Below are positions 23,221 to 31,628 of a stretch of DNA of 64,000 nucleotides, in pieces; within the stretch, counting starts at the first letter, position 1, and each line of letters opens with the position of its first letter. A program made the translations under genes and the position numbers. Under the pieces are notes generated by a model. The model had not been told where the DNA came from and ran no database searches. It saw nothing but the letters and a program-made list of their open reading frames with translations. Source of the stretch: Stagnimonas aquatica (lineage in GTDB: Bacteria; Pseudomonadota; Gammaproteobacteria; Nevskiales; Nevskiaceae); assembly GCF_003730135.1 (NCBI RefSeq), contig NZ_RJVO01000008.1:1-64000 (forward strand), read 5' to 3'.

Positions 23221-24759
23221 TCAAGCGGCGGACGCTGCCTGTGCCGCCAGATAGCGGCGGCGGATCTCGTTCTTGTCGATCTTGCCGGCGCCGGTCTTCG
23301 GCAGCGCCGGCAGAAACTGGAACCAGCGCGGCAGCTTGTAGGCCGCCAGCTGTTCGCGCAGTGCCTGGCGGAGGCGGGCGGCATCGGCCTCCTGGCCGGC
23401 GTGCAGCACCACGGCAGCCAGGCCCGACTCGCCCCAGAGCGGATCGGGGAGGCCGAGCACCGCGCAGTCCAGCACCCCGGGGCAGCGGAACAGCGCCGCT
23501 TCCACCTCGCTCGGATAGACGTTCTCGCCGCCGCTCAGATACATCTCCTTGCGGCGGCCAACGATGCGGAAGCAGCCGCTTTCGTCCACCTGCGCCAGAT
23601 CGCCGGTCCACAGCCAGCCCTCGCGCAGGGCCAGGGCGGTTTCCTCGGGCTGCCGCCAGTAGCCGCTGAACACCTGCTCGCCGCGCAGCGTGAGTTCCCC
23701 CACCTCGCCGGGCGCCAGCGCTTGCCCTTCGGTGCCACGCACCACCGCCTCCAGGCCCGGCAGCGGCCGCCCGACGTGGTCGGGCTTGCGCCCGGCCTCG
23801 TCAAGCGCCATGCCGAAGCAGTTGACCCCGGCCTCGGTGAGCCCGTAACCCTGCTTGAAGCGCACCCCGCGTCGGATGAACGCGGCCTGCACGCTGGGCG
23901 GACAAGGGGCGCCGCCGCTGATCGCCCAGCGCAGGCTGCTGAAATCGGTTTCGGCGAAAGCCGGCTGCTCGACCAGCATCTGGTACATGGTCGGCACCAT
24001 GAACAGCAGGCTGGGACGGTGGCGGGCGAGCTGTTCGAGGTAGTCGGCGGCGTCGAACTGCGGCAGCACCACCACCCGACCGCCGCAGGCCAGCAGCGGC
24101 AGCGCCAGTACGTTTACTGCGGCGTGGAAGCAGGGCGTGCACTGCAGCGCGCAGTCGCTGGCGTCGAGGCCCCAGGCTTCGACCGTGGCGCGGGCGTTGC
24201 CCAGGGTCTGTCGGTAGGGCAGTCGCGCCGCCTTCGGCAGGCCGGTGCTGCCGCCGGTGAACAGCAGCAGATGGTCGTCGTCCGCGCTCAGCGCGGGTGC
24301 CGGGAGCGGTTCGGGCGAGCCGGCGGCCAGCCATTCCTCGTAGTCCTCCAGCGCCAGCTGCGGCGTTGCCGAAGGTTCCAGCAGCGGCCGGCAGGCCTGG
24401 TCGACAAACAGGCAGTGGGCCTGCACCTGCGCCAGCAGCGGCGCCAGCTCGGGGCCGGACAGCCGGTAATTGAAGGCGGTGTGCAGATAGCCCAGCTTGG
24501 GCGCCGCCAGCAGCAGGTCGAAATGGGCGAGATGGTTGTGGGCGAGGATGCCGACGCGGTCGCCCCGACGCACGCCGAGTGCCTGCAGGCGCCGCGCCAG
24601 GCGGTTGGCGCGCTGCTCCAGTTCCCGGTAGCGGTACCAGCGGCCGGCGAAGAACAGCGCCGGGGCGTCCGGGCTCTGTTGGCTGCGCCAGTGGATCAGG
24701 TCAAGGATCAAGGGTCTGGAGGTCGGCGGTCTTGCGGCAGCCGATAGCATTCCAGACAT
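23221..24759 (-). CDS. AMP-forming acyl-CoA synthetase / acid ligase
   Basis: The 512-residue ANL-family enzyme activates a carboxylic acid through an acyl-adenylate. Core motifs present are LLLFTGGSTGLPKA (P-loop), the QGYGLTEAG motif, WLWTGDLAQ, YLSGGENVYPSEVE, and the C-terminal catalytic Lys in PKTGAGKIDKNEI. The closest general type is medium/long-chain fatty acyl-CoA ligase; the true substrate cannot be read from the sequence. ATG 24759 is preferred because the longer frame is antisense. Its 5' end overlaps the 3' end of the KAS III-like gene by 59 bases, so the two are transcribed together. Confidence 0.88.
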   Translation of the reverse strand: MSGMLSAAARPPTSRPLILDLIHWRSQQSPDAPALFFAGRWYRYRELEQRANRLARRLQALGVRRGDRVGILAHNHLAHFDLLLAAPKLGYLHTAFNYRLSGPELAPLLAQVQAHCLFVDQACRPLLEPSATPQLALEDYEEWLAAGSPEPLPAPALSADDDHLLLFTGGSTGLPKAARLPYRQTLGNARATVEAWGLDASDCALQCTPCFHAAVNVLALPLLACGGRVVVLPQFDAADYLEQLARHRPSLLFMVPTMYQMLVEQPAFAETDFSSLRWAISGGAPCPPSVQAAFIRRGVRFKQGYGLTEAGVNCFGMALDEAGRKPDHVGRPLPGLEAVVRGTEGQALAPGEVGELTLRGEQVFSGYWRQPEETALALREGWLWTGDLAQVDESGCFRIVGRRKEMYLSGGENVYPSEVEAALFRCPGVLDCAVLGLPDPLWGESGLAAVVLHAGQEADAARLRQALREQLAAYKLPRWFQFLPALPKTGAGKIDKNEIRRRYLAAQAASAA

Positions 24760-25720
24760 AGCCGATTCCCGCACCCGCCAGCACCAGGCTCTCGCCCTCC
24801 GCGAACGGCCGGCGCTCGCTGGCGAGCTGCAGCGACAGCAGCGGATCGAGCTGGCCCATGTGTCCGTAGTGGGACAGGTGCAGGGAGCGCTCGGGGGTGA
24901 GCCCCAGGCGGTCCAGTACCGCCCGGTGCGCGGCCGGCTTGAAGTGCGGCAGCGCCAGATGCGCGACGCTTTCCAGCGCAAAGCCGGAGCGCGCGCAGGC
25001 CTGGCGGATCACCCGCTCGAAGTGATCCATCGAGCGCGCCTCCAGCCGCCGCTTGAGGTCCTCGTAGTCGGGCACCCGGAAGCGCACGTTGTGGACGTTT
25101 TCCGGCGTCACCGGCTCGCGGGTGCCGCCGACCGGGATCAGCACGTCGCCGGCGAAGGAGCCGTCCACCTCGATGGCCGAACCCAGCAGTTCGAAGCCGG
25201 GGCCGTCGCGGGTCACCAGCGCCGCCGCGCCACCGGCGGAGAGATTGAACAGGAAGCGGGTGGAGTGATCCTGGTAGTCGACCAGATCGCCGTTGCGATA
25301 GCCGCCGAGGATCAGCACCGTTTGCACTTCCGGATCGGCGAGCAACAGATCGCGCGCCTGCTTGAGCGCCAGCACGGCGGCGCCGCAGCGCTGGCCGAGA
25401 TCGTAGGCCCAGGCGCGATGGCAGCCGAGGGCATGGGCGGCGGCGATGCCGGCCGATTGCAGCAGGTAGTCCTGGTACTCCTCGGTGATGCTGATCACCA
25501 CATCGACCGACTCAGGGCTCAGTCCGGCGCGCGAAAAAGCCACGCGTGCCGCGTGCATGGCCATTTCGTTGGGGTGGTCGTCGGGCCCGGGCACCGGCTT
25601 TTCGACGATGCCCATCTTGTCGCGGACCACGGCTTCGGGAATGCCCGAAGCCGTGGCGATGTCCGCAGCCGTCTGGCGCGGCGCCGGCAGATACAGCCCC
25701 AGCGCCCGGAGCACGGCCAT
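24701..25720 (-). CDS. FabH/KAS III-like condensing enzyme with a Cys-His-His active site
   Basis: The 339-residue thiolase-fold protein has nucleophile C112 in LGQRCGAAV and a His in LPHFKPAAH (H259). FabH then has Asn in a YGNTSAAS motif; here the aligned segment is SHYGHMGQLD, placing H287 where the Asn sits. A Cys-His-His set is usual in KAS I/II and not in FabH. The condensation substrates are unknown. It lies between a TetR regulator (11 bases upstream) and an acyl-CoA ligase (overlapping), which suggests an acyl-chain building or modifying cassette. Start ATG 25720 (MAVLRALG). Confidence 0.8.
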   Translation of the reverse strand: MAVLRALGLYLPAPRQTAADIATASGIPEAVVRDKMGIVEKPVPGPDDHPNEMAMHAARVAFSRAGLSPESVDVVISITEEYQDYLLQSAGIAAAHALGCHRAWAYDLGQRCGAAVLALKQARDLLLADPEVQTVLILGGYRNGDLVDYQDHSTRFLFNLSAGGAAALVTRDGPGFELLGSAIEVDGSFAGDVLIPVGGTREPVTPENVHNVRFRVPDYEDLKRRLEARSMDHFERVIRQACARSGFALESVAHLALPHFKPAAHRAVLDRLGLTPERSLHLSHYGHMGQLDPLLSLQLASERRPFAEGESLVLAGAGIGYVWNAIGCRKTADLQTLDP

Positions 25721-25730
25721 GACGGTGGCT

Positions 25731-26366
25731 CTACTTTCCGGACTTGGGGTGCGGCGCGATACCGTCGGCGACGAAACGCATGATCTCATCGAGCAGGGCC
25801 TTGTCCGGCGCCTTGCCCTGCCACAGGCAGTGCTTGAGGCCGAGCATGTGGCCGACGCCCATGATCGCCCAGGCACGCACCTCGGCATCACCGGGCGACA
25901 GCTCGCCCTGCGCCGAGGCGGCGGTCAGGCCGGAGCTGTAGCCCTTGGCCAGGCGCTCGTAGTAGTCGCGGAACACCGGCTCGTCGACGAACTGCGCTTC
26001 CTGCACGATGCGGTACAGGCCCGGGTGGGCCTGGGCAAAGGCGAAGAAGGCTTCCAGGCCACGGCGCTCGGCGTCCAGCCGGTTGCTGCCGGCGGCCACG
26101 GCCACGCCCATCTCCTTGCGCAGGTTACGGCCGATTTCCTTCACCAGGGTGGAGAAGATTTCTTCCTTGGTACGGAAGTACAGATAGAAGGTGCCCTGAC
26201 CGACGCCGGCACGCTGGGTGATCGAGCTGACCGAGGCGGTGTGGAAGCCCTTGCTGCCGAACTCCGCCTCGGCGGAATCGAGCAGCTTGCGGCGGGTGGC
26301 TTCGCCGCGGGCGGTGGCGGGGATGAGTTCTTTCAGGGGTTCCTTGCGGAGGGCGTCTTTGTCCAT
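25731..26366 (-). CDS. TetR/AcrR-family transcriptional regulator
   Basis: The 211-residue regulator has an N-terminal helix-turn-helix (about residues 22-68: RRKLLDSAEAEFGSKGF, SSITQRAGVGQGTFYLYF) and a ligand-binding C-terminal half. It is 11 bases upstream of the KAS III-like gene and reads in the same direction, so it probably controls itself, the condensing enzyme and the ligase in response to an acyl-type ligand. I see no clear palindromic operator in the 76 bases before its start. Confidence 0.9.
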   Translation of the reverse strand: MDKDALRKEPLKELIPATARGEATRRKLLDSAEAEFGSKGFHTASVSSITQRAGVGQGTFYLYFRTKEEIFSTLVKEIGRNLRKEMGVAVAAGSNRLDAERRGLEAFFAFAQAHPGLYRIVQEAQFVDEPVFRDYYERLAKGYSSGLTAASAQGELSPGDAEVRAWAIMGVGHMLGLKHCLWQGKAPDKALLDEIMRFVADGIAPHPKSGK

Positions 26367-26442
26367 TGCGCTTCTTTAGAGGTGAGGGGAGAGGGGCTTC
26401 CGAGCCGCCATGATGGGTAAATCATCCATCTGATTTTCTTCG

Positions 26443-27960
26443 CTAACTGTGCGTCCGCGCACTGATTTCCAGTTCGGCGGTCGTTCTGGCGGGTCGAACG
26501 GACTTGATCCGGGGCCGCAACTTGCTCAGCTGCCGTTCCTCGGCCCGGTCCTTGAGCCATTGCAGGCAATCCTCGAAGGCGCGGGAGATGCGGGTCTGCA
26601 TCCGCACCCGCTCGATCTTCGGCCAGGTGGCGCGCTCGCCGGCCCGGATGTACTGGCGGATGTCCTCGGCGCTGGGGTTGGCCAGCATCCGCATCAGCTG
26701 CCTTGGCGTATGGGCCGGGAAGATGGTGACGTCACCCGAGTAGCGCTGCTGGAGGATGTCGTTGAGCTTGTCCACCACCCGTCCGGCGGCATAGGAGTTG
26801 AGATGTTCGCGTGCCACCTTCACCACGTCGCGGCCGGCGACCTTCACCAGCTCGCTGGTGAGGTTGCCCAGGCCGCGCCGGCGGCCGACGTTGTCGCGCA
26901 GGAACGGCACCACATGCGGGTTGGTCTGGCTGACGATGTAGTGGTTGACGTTGTGCAGGCGCGCCAGCCGCAGCAGCGGCAGGTCGTTGGCGAGGCTGCC
27001 GTCGATCCACAGCTTGGAGCGCATGTAGGGCACCGCCTCGCCGTTGAAGTCGCGCGCCAGCAGGGTCACCGGGTCGAACACGCCGGGGATCGCGCAACTG
27101 GCCTGCACCGCCTTGCGCACCAGCACATTGGGCGCGGTCAGGTAGTTGAGCAGGCGCGGTTGCTGGTGCAGCTCGGCCGGCGAGACTGTCACCCCGAGGA
27201 TGCGGCGGGTGCGCTCGAAGGCCTGCACGAAGCTTTCCTCGCCGATGTTGGCGGTCAGGCACTCTTCCAGCCGCTGCGAATCCATCAGCGTCGAGCCGTG
27301 GCGGAACATCTTCACGAAGCTGACCCGCTGGAAGGCGGCGAGATTGAGGCCGTGCGGGTCGAAGATCGCCGGCAGCTGGGCGTCGCTGCGGGTGGCGACC
27401 ATGGCGGCGATGATCGAGCCCGCCGAGGAGCCGGACAGCACCCTCGGCAGCAGGCCGTTTTCCCACAGCGCCTTGATCACGCCCAGGTGGAACATGCCCA
27501 GGGTGGCGCCGCCGGAGAGCAGCAGCGCCGAGCGGCCGAAGGAGGCGCCGGTGCGCTTGAAGAACAGCACCTTCTCGTCGTCGCTGAAGTTGGGGAAGTC
27601 GCCGACGCAGATGTAGTCCAGGCAGCGCGCGGCCTCGTCGACGTACTCCTCGATCAGCCGCTTGGTGCCGATGCGGGCATAGCCGTACAGCAGCGGGCTG
27701 GAGGTATTGCCGAGATTGCCGTGCAGGCCCTCGGCGAGGTGGAAGGTGAGCTCGCGGACGTCGCCGCGCCGGCGCAGCTCGCGCATCAGCCGCAGGCGCT
27801 CGCGGATCAGCAGGTAGTCGTAGTCGTCGCTGGTTTCGTCCTGCTTCCAGGCGTCGGCGCCTTCCAGCCGGTCCAGCTCCAGCGCCAGCTCGCGCCATTG
27901 GCCATAGCTGTCGGCCCGGTCGAGGTCCTTCAGGCGGCTGGCGATGAGTTTTTTTGACAT
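26443..27960 (-). CDS. Patatin-like phospholipase with N-terminal DUF3336
   Basis: The 505-residue protein has a DUF3336 region (about 1-140) and a patatin domain (about 145-340) with the oxyanion motif SGGATLGMFHLG, nucleophile Ser in GSSAGS and catalytic Asp in DGSLANDLP. The C-terminal 150 residues are basic and helical. Family members hydrolyse phospho- or neutral lipids at the membrane. It lies 76 bases upstream of the TetR gene on the same strand and diverges from the YbhN-like gene. Start ATG 27960 (MSKKLIAS) is well placed. Confidence 0.9.
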   Translation of the reverse strand: MSKKLIASRLKDLDRADSYGQWRELALELDRLEGADAWKQDETSDDYDYLLIRERLRLMRELRRRGDVRELTFHLAEGLHGNLGNTSSPLLYGYARIGTKRLIEEYVDEAARCLDYICVGDFPNFSDDEKVLFFKRTGASFGRSALLLSGGATLGMFHLGVIKALWENGLLPRVLSGSSAGSIIAAMVATRSDAQLPAIFDPHGLNLAAFQRVSFVKMFRHGSTLMDSQRLEECLTANIGEESFVQAFERTRRILGVTVSPAELHQQPRLLNYLTAPNVLVRKAVQASCAIPGVFDPVTLLARDFNGEAVPYMRSKLWIDGSLANDLPLLRLARLHNVNHYIVSQTNPHVVPFLRDNVGRRRGLGNLTSELVKVAGRDVVKVAREHLNSYAAGRVVDKLNDILQQRYSGDVTIFPAHTPRQLMRMLANPSAEDIRQYIRAGERATWPKIERVRMQTRISRAFEDCLQWLKDRAEERQLSKLRPRIKSVRPARTTAELEISARTHS

Positions 27961-28102
27961 GCCGTTCGCGGGCTCTGGCTTATGCTGGCGGTCGCTCGCG
28001 GGTATCGCACCCGGGCCGCTGGTCCTGAACGAGCATTTGATTCACAGCCCGCAGACTACACGAAATCCGGGCATTCCCGAGAGTCCCCACTACCAACGGC
28101 CT

Positions 28103-29041
28103 ATGTCTCCGCGCTTGAAATCCCGCCTGGTTGCGGTCCTGAGTCTGGCGGTCTTCGCCTTCGCCCTCTGGGTTCTCAAGGACAGTCTCGGACAGGTGCG
28201 CTGGGCCGAGGTGCGTGGGCACTTGCTCGGCCTGCCCGGCTGGCGGCTGGCCGGCGCCCTGCTCTGTGTCGCCGGCAGCTACTGGATGCTCAGCTACTAC
28301 GACCTGCTGGCGGTGCGCGCGGTCGGCAGCGGCCTGCCCTATCGCCAGGTGGCGCCGATCTCGTTCAGCGCCTATGCGGTCGGCCACAACCTCGGTTTTT
28401 CCGCGCTGTCCGGCGGCGCCCTGCGTTTGCGCGCCTATTCCCGGCTCGGTCTCTCGACCAGCCAGATCGGCGGCATCGCCGCCCTCTGCGCCATCACCTT
28501 CGCCCTCGGCGTCAACCTGGTGCTGGACGCTGCGCTGCTGCTGCAGACCGCGCAGGCGGCGCGCATCCTGCACCTCAGCGAGCCGCTGGTGCGCGCCATC
28601 GCCCTGGTCAACATCGTCCTGCTCGCAGCCTATCTCTGGCTCACCGCCGGCCGCGCCGGTCGCCCCTTCGAGGTCGGTGGCACCCGGCTGGTGGCGCCGG
28701 GCTGGTCGCAGGCCTGCCGGCAGATGCTGGTCAGCGTCGCCGATCTCGCCTGCTCGGCGGCGGCGCTCTACCTGCTGATGCCGGCCCTGCCTGACCTGAG
28801 TTACGTCGCCTTCCTGGGGCTCTATGCCCTGGCGATGGCGGCCGCCATCGCCAGCAGCGTGCCGGGCGGTCTGGGCGTGTTCGAGTCGGTGCTGCTGCTG
28901 GCCCTGCCGGCGGCGCCGAAGTCGGAGCTGCTGGGGGCGGCGCTGGCGTTCCGCGCGCTCTACTACCTGCTGCCGCTGATCCTGGCCCTGGCTTGGCTGG
29001 CGCTGGAGGAGCTGCGACGCTGGAGAAAGGCGGCGGCGTAA
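28103..29041 (+). CDS. YbhN/UPF0104-type integral membrane protein (MprF flippase-domain homologue)
   Basis: The 312-residue protein has about eight membrane segments and the family signature of the lysylphosphatidylglycerol synthase transmembrane region: SFSAYAVGHNLGFSALSGGALRLRAYS in two overlapping blocks, plus VPGGLGVFES. It has no C-terminal synthetase domain. ATG 28103 (MSPRLKSR) is preferred over the in-frame 27944 because the latter adds a non-hydrophobic leader. It stands directly upstream of a full-length mprF, giving two flippase-type modules side by side. Confidence 0.85.
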   Translation: MSPRLKSRLVAVLSLAVFAFALWVLKDSLGQVRWAEVRGHLLGLPGWRLAGALLCVAGSYWMLSYYDLLAVRAVGSGLPYRQVAPISFSAYAVGHNLGFSALSGGALRLRAYSRLGLSTSQIGGIAALCAITFALGVNLVLDAALLLQTAQAARILHLSEPLVRAIALVNIVLLAAYLWLTAGRAGRPFEVGGTRLVAPGWSQACRQMLVSVADLACSAAALYLLMPALPDLSYVAFLGLYALAMAAAIASSVPGGLGVFESVLLLALPAAPKSELLGAALAFRALYYLLPLILALAWLALEELRRWRKAAA

Positions 29042-29075
29042 ACTGTCGCCCCTGCCGACGACCTCCAAGAATTTC

Positions 29076-31628
29076 ATGCTGTCTCGTTTCAAGGACCTGC
29101 TGGTCTCCCTGCGCCCCTGGCTGTCGACCCTGCTGGTGCTGGGCCTGCTGGCGCTCGCCTTCTTCGCACTGCAGCGGCTGACCCAGGAGATCCGCTACAC
29201 CGACGTGTTGGCGGAAATCCACCGCACCCCGGCCAGCCTGCTGTGGGCCGCCGGCCTGTTCACCCTGCTGTCCTTCGTCGCGCTTGCCGGCTATGACGCC
29301 TCGGGTCTCGCCTACCTCGGCGTGCGCCTGCCACTGCGCACCCTGGCGCTGGGCTCGTTCGCCGGCTATGCACTGGGCAATACCGTCGGCATGGGCGTGC
29401 TCACTGGCGGCGCGGTGCGCCTGCGGGTCTACGGCGCGGCGGGCATGGAGTCCGGCCAGGTGGCGAGGCTGATGGCCTTCGTCGCCGGTGGCTTCGGCCT
29501 GGGCATCACCGCCATCGGCGCGCTGGGCCTGCTCTGGGGGGCGGAAGAGGCGCGCAGCCTGCTGCCGCTGCCGGCACCCCTGCTGCAGGCGCTGGCGCTG
29601 CTGGTCCTGATCGGCATCGGCGCCCTGCTGCTGCTCTGCGCCCGGGGCCAGCCGCTGCGCATCGCCGGCCGCAGCCTGCCGCTGCCGTCCTGGCGGCTGG
29701 CGGCGGCGCAGTTGCTGGTGTCGGCGCTGGACATCCTCTGCACCGCCGCCGTGCTCTGGGTGCTGTTGCCGGCCTCGAGCGTCAGCTTCGGCGTGTTCCT
29801 GGCCTTCTTCGCGCTGGCTATCGCGCTGGGGGTGATCTCCCACGTCCCGGGCGGCATCGGCGTGTTCGAGGCGGTGATGCTGCTCGCCTTCCGCGATGCC
29901 CTGCCGGCGGAACAATTGGCCGGCGCCCTGGTGCTCTACCGCGCCATCTACTACCTCGCGCCGCTGGCGCTGGCGGTGCTGCTGCTGGTGATCCGCGAGT
30001 GGCGCGCGATCAGCCAGAGCCGGGTGCGTCAGCAGGCGGCGGAGCTGTCGCCGCTGTTCCTCTCGGTGGCCACCTTCACGGTCGGCGTGATGCTGCTGGT
30101 GTCGGGGGTGACGCCGTCCACCGACGAGGCCACCGAGCTGCTGGCGCTGCGCATCCCGCTGGTGTTCGTCGAAGGCGCGCACTTTCTCGGCAGCATCGCC
30201 GGGCTGGGTCTGCTGTTCGTCGCTCGCGGCCTGCTGCTGCGCCTGGACGCCGCCTGGTGGGCGGCGGTGGTGCTGGCGATCATCAGCGCGGTATTCGCCC
30301 TGCCCAAGGGCGTCGCGCTCGGCGAGTTGGCGGCCCTGGCCACCCTCGTGCTGCTGCTGGTCGCCGGCCGTCGCGAGTTCGACCGCCGCGCCTCGCTGTT
30401 CGCGCAGCCGTTCTCGCTCAACTGGCTGCTGATGGTCAGCGCGGTGCTCGGCGCGATCATCTGGCTGATGTTCTTCGTCTACCGCGATGTCGACTACACC
30501 AACGACCTGTGGTGGCAGTTCGCTTTCGACGGCCACGCGCCGCGCAGCCTGCGCGCCACCCTCAGCGTGGTGCTGCTGGGCTTCGCCTTCGCGCTCTGGC
30601 AGGCGTTCCGGCCGGCCAGCGGCCAGGCGGCGGAAGCCGGGCCCGAGGAGCTCGAGCGCGCCGCCGCGATCATCCGCAGCCAGGGCAAGGCCGACGCCAT
30701 GCTGGCGCTGATGGGCGACAAGAGCCTGCTGTTCTCGGAGTCCGGAAACAGTTTTCTGATGTACGGCAAGCGCGCCCGCACCTGGGCGGCGCTCTACGAC
30801 CCGGTGGGGCCGGAGAGCGAGGCGGTGGAGCTGATCTGGCGCTTTGTCGAACTCGCCCACGAACACGGCGGCCGTGCCTGTTTCTATCAGGCCAGCGGCC
30901 GCAATCTGGCGCTCTATGTCGATGTCGGCATGTCGGCCTACAAGCTCGGCGAGTACGCCTTCGTGCCGCTCGCCGACTTCAGCCTCAAGGGCTCCAAGCG
31001 CGCCCACCTGCGGCAGGCGGTCAGCAAGGGCGAGCGCGACGGCCTGAGCTTCCAGGTGATCCCGGCCAGCGAAGTGGAGCCGCTGATGCCCGAGCTGCGG
31101 GCGATCTCCGACGCCTGGCTGGCCCAGCACGCCACCCGCGAGAAGGCGTTCTCGCTGGGCTCCTTCGAGCCCGCCTACCTGAGTCGCACCCCGGTGGCGA
31201 TCGCCAGCAAAAATGGCAAGCCGGTGGCCTTCGCAAACCTGATGACCACCGACCTCAAGACCGAGGCCACCATCGACCTGATGCGCTACACGCCGGAGGC
31301 GCCGCGCGGGGTGATGGACTACCTGTTCGTCAAGCTGATGCTGCACTGCCAGGCCGAGGGCTATGCCCAGTTCGGCCTGGGCATGGCGCCGATGTCGGGC
31401 ATGTCCGAGCACTACAACGCGCCGCGCTGGCAGCGGCTGGCCCGCCTGATCTACCGCCACGGCGAGAACTTCTACAACTTCCAGGGTCTGCGCAGCTTCA
31501 AGGAGAAGTTCGATCCGACCTGGGAAGCGCGTTATCTCTGCGCCGAGGGCGGCCTGAAGCCGATCCTCGCGTTCACCGACATCGCCGCCCTGGTGAGCGG
31601 CGGCCTCAAGGGAGTGCTGACGAAATGA
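29076..31628 (+). CDS. mprF: Bifunctional lysylphosphatidylglycerol synthetase/flippase MprF
   Basis: The 850-residue integral membrane protein has an N-terminal flippase module (about 1-320) with YALGNTVGMGVLTGGAVRLRVY and VPGGIGVFEA, further membrane segments to about 500, and a soluble GNAT-like synthetase domain (about 540-850) with SFLMYGKRARTW, the KGSKRAHLRQAV segment and YNFQGLRSFKEKFDP near the end. It transfers lysine (or alanine) from aminoacyl-tRNA to phosphatidylglycerol and exports the product, lowering envelope negative charge. Downstream acvB overlaps by four bases. In alphaproteobacteria lpiA-acvB is the same pairing. Confidence 0.93.
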   Translation: MLSRFKDLLVSLRPWLSTLLVLGLLALAFFALQRLTQEIRYTDVLAEIHRTPASLLWAAGLFTLLSFVALAGYDASGLAYLGVRLPLRTLALGSFAGYALGNTVGMGVLTGGAVRLRVYGAAGMESGQVARLMAFVAGGFGLGITAIGALGLLWGAEEARSLLPLPAPLLQALALLVLIGIGALLLLCARGQPLRIAGRSLPLPSWRLAAAQLLVSALDILCTAAVLWVLLPASSVSFGVFLAFFALAIALGVISHVPGGIGVFEAVMLLAFRDALPAEQLAGALVLYRAIYYLAPLALAVLLLVIREWRAISQSRVRQQAAELSPLFLSVATFTVGVMLLVSGVTPSTDEATELLALRIPLVFVEGAHFLGSIAGLGLLFVARGLLLRLDAAWWAAVVLAIISAVFALPKGVALGELAALATLVLLLVAGRREFDRRASLFAQPFSLNWLLMVSAVLGAIIWLMFFVYRDVDYTNDLWWQFAFDGHAPRSLRATLSVVLLGFAFALWQAFRPASGQAAEAGPEELERAAAIIRSQGKADAMLALMGDKSLLFSESGNSFLMYGKRARTWAALYDPVGPESEAVELIWRFVELAHEHGGRACFYQASGRNLALYVDVGMSAYKLGEYAFVPLADFSLKGSKRAHLRQAVSKGERDGLSFQVIPASEVEPLMPELRAISDAWLAQHATREKAFSLGSFEPAYLSRTPVAIASKNGKPVAFANLMTTDLKTEATIDLMRYTPEAPRGVMDYLFVKLMLHCQAEGYAQFGLGMAPMSGMSEHYNAPRWQRLARLIYRHGENFYNFQGLRSFKEKFDPTWEARYLCAEGGLKPILAFTDIAALVSGGLKGVLTK

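Noticed and set aside
23221..25720. OleA/OleC olefin-synthesis pair
   Set aside because: The condensing enzyme lacks OleA-type sequence around the active site, and no OleB or OleD is present.
29999..31624. In-frame 5' extension of the acvB frame
   Set aside because: It runs out of frame through mprF and has no signal peptide; ATG 31625 gives the signal peptide and the ATGA overlap.
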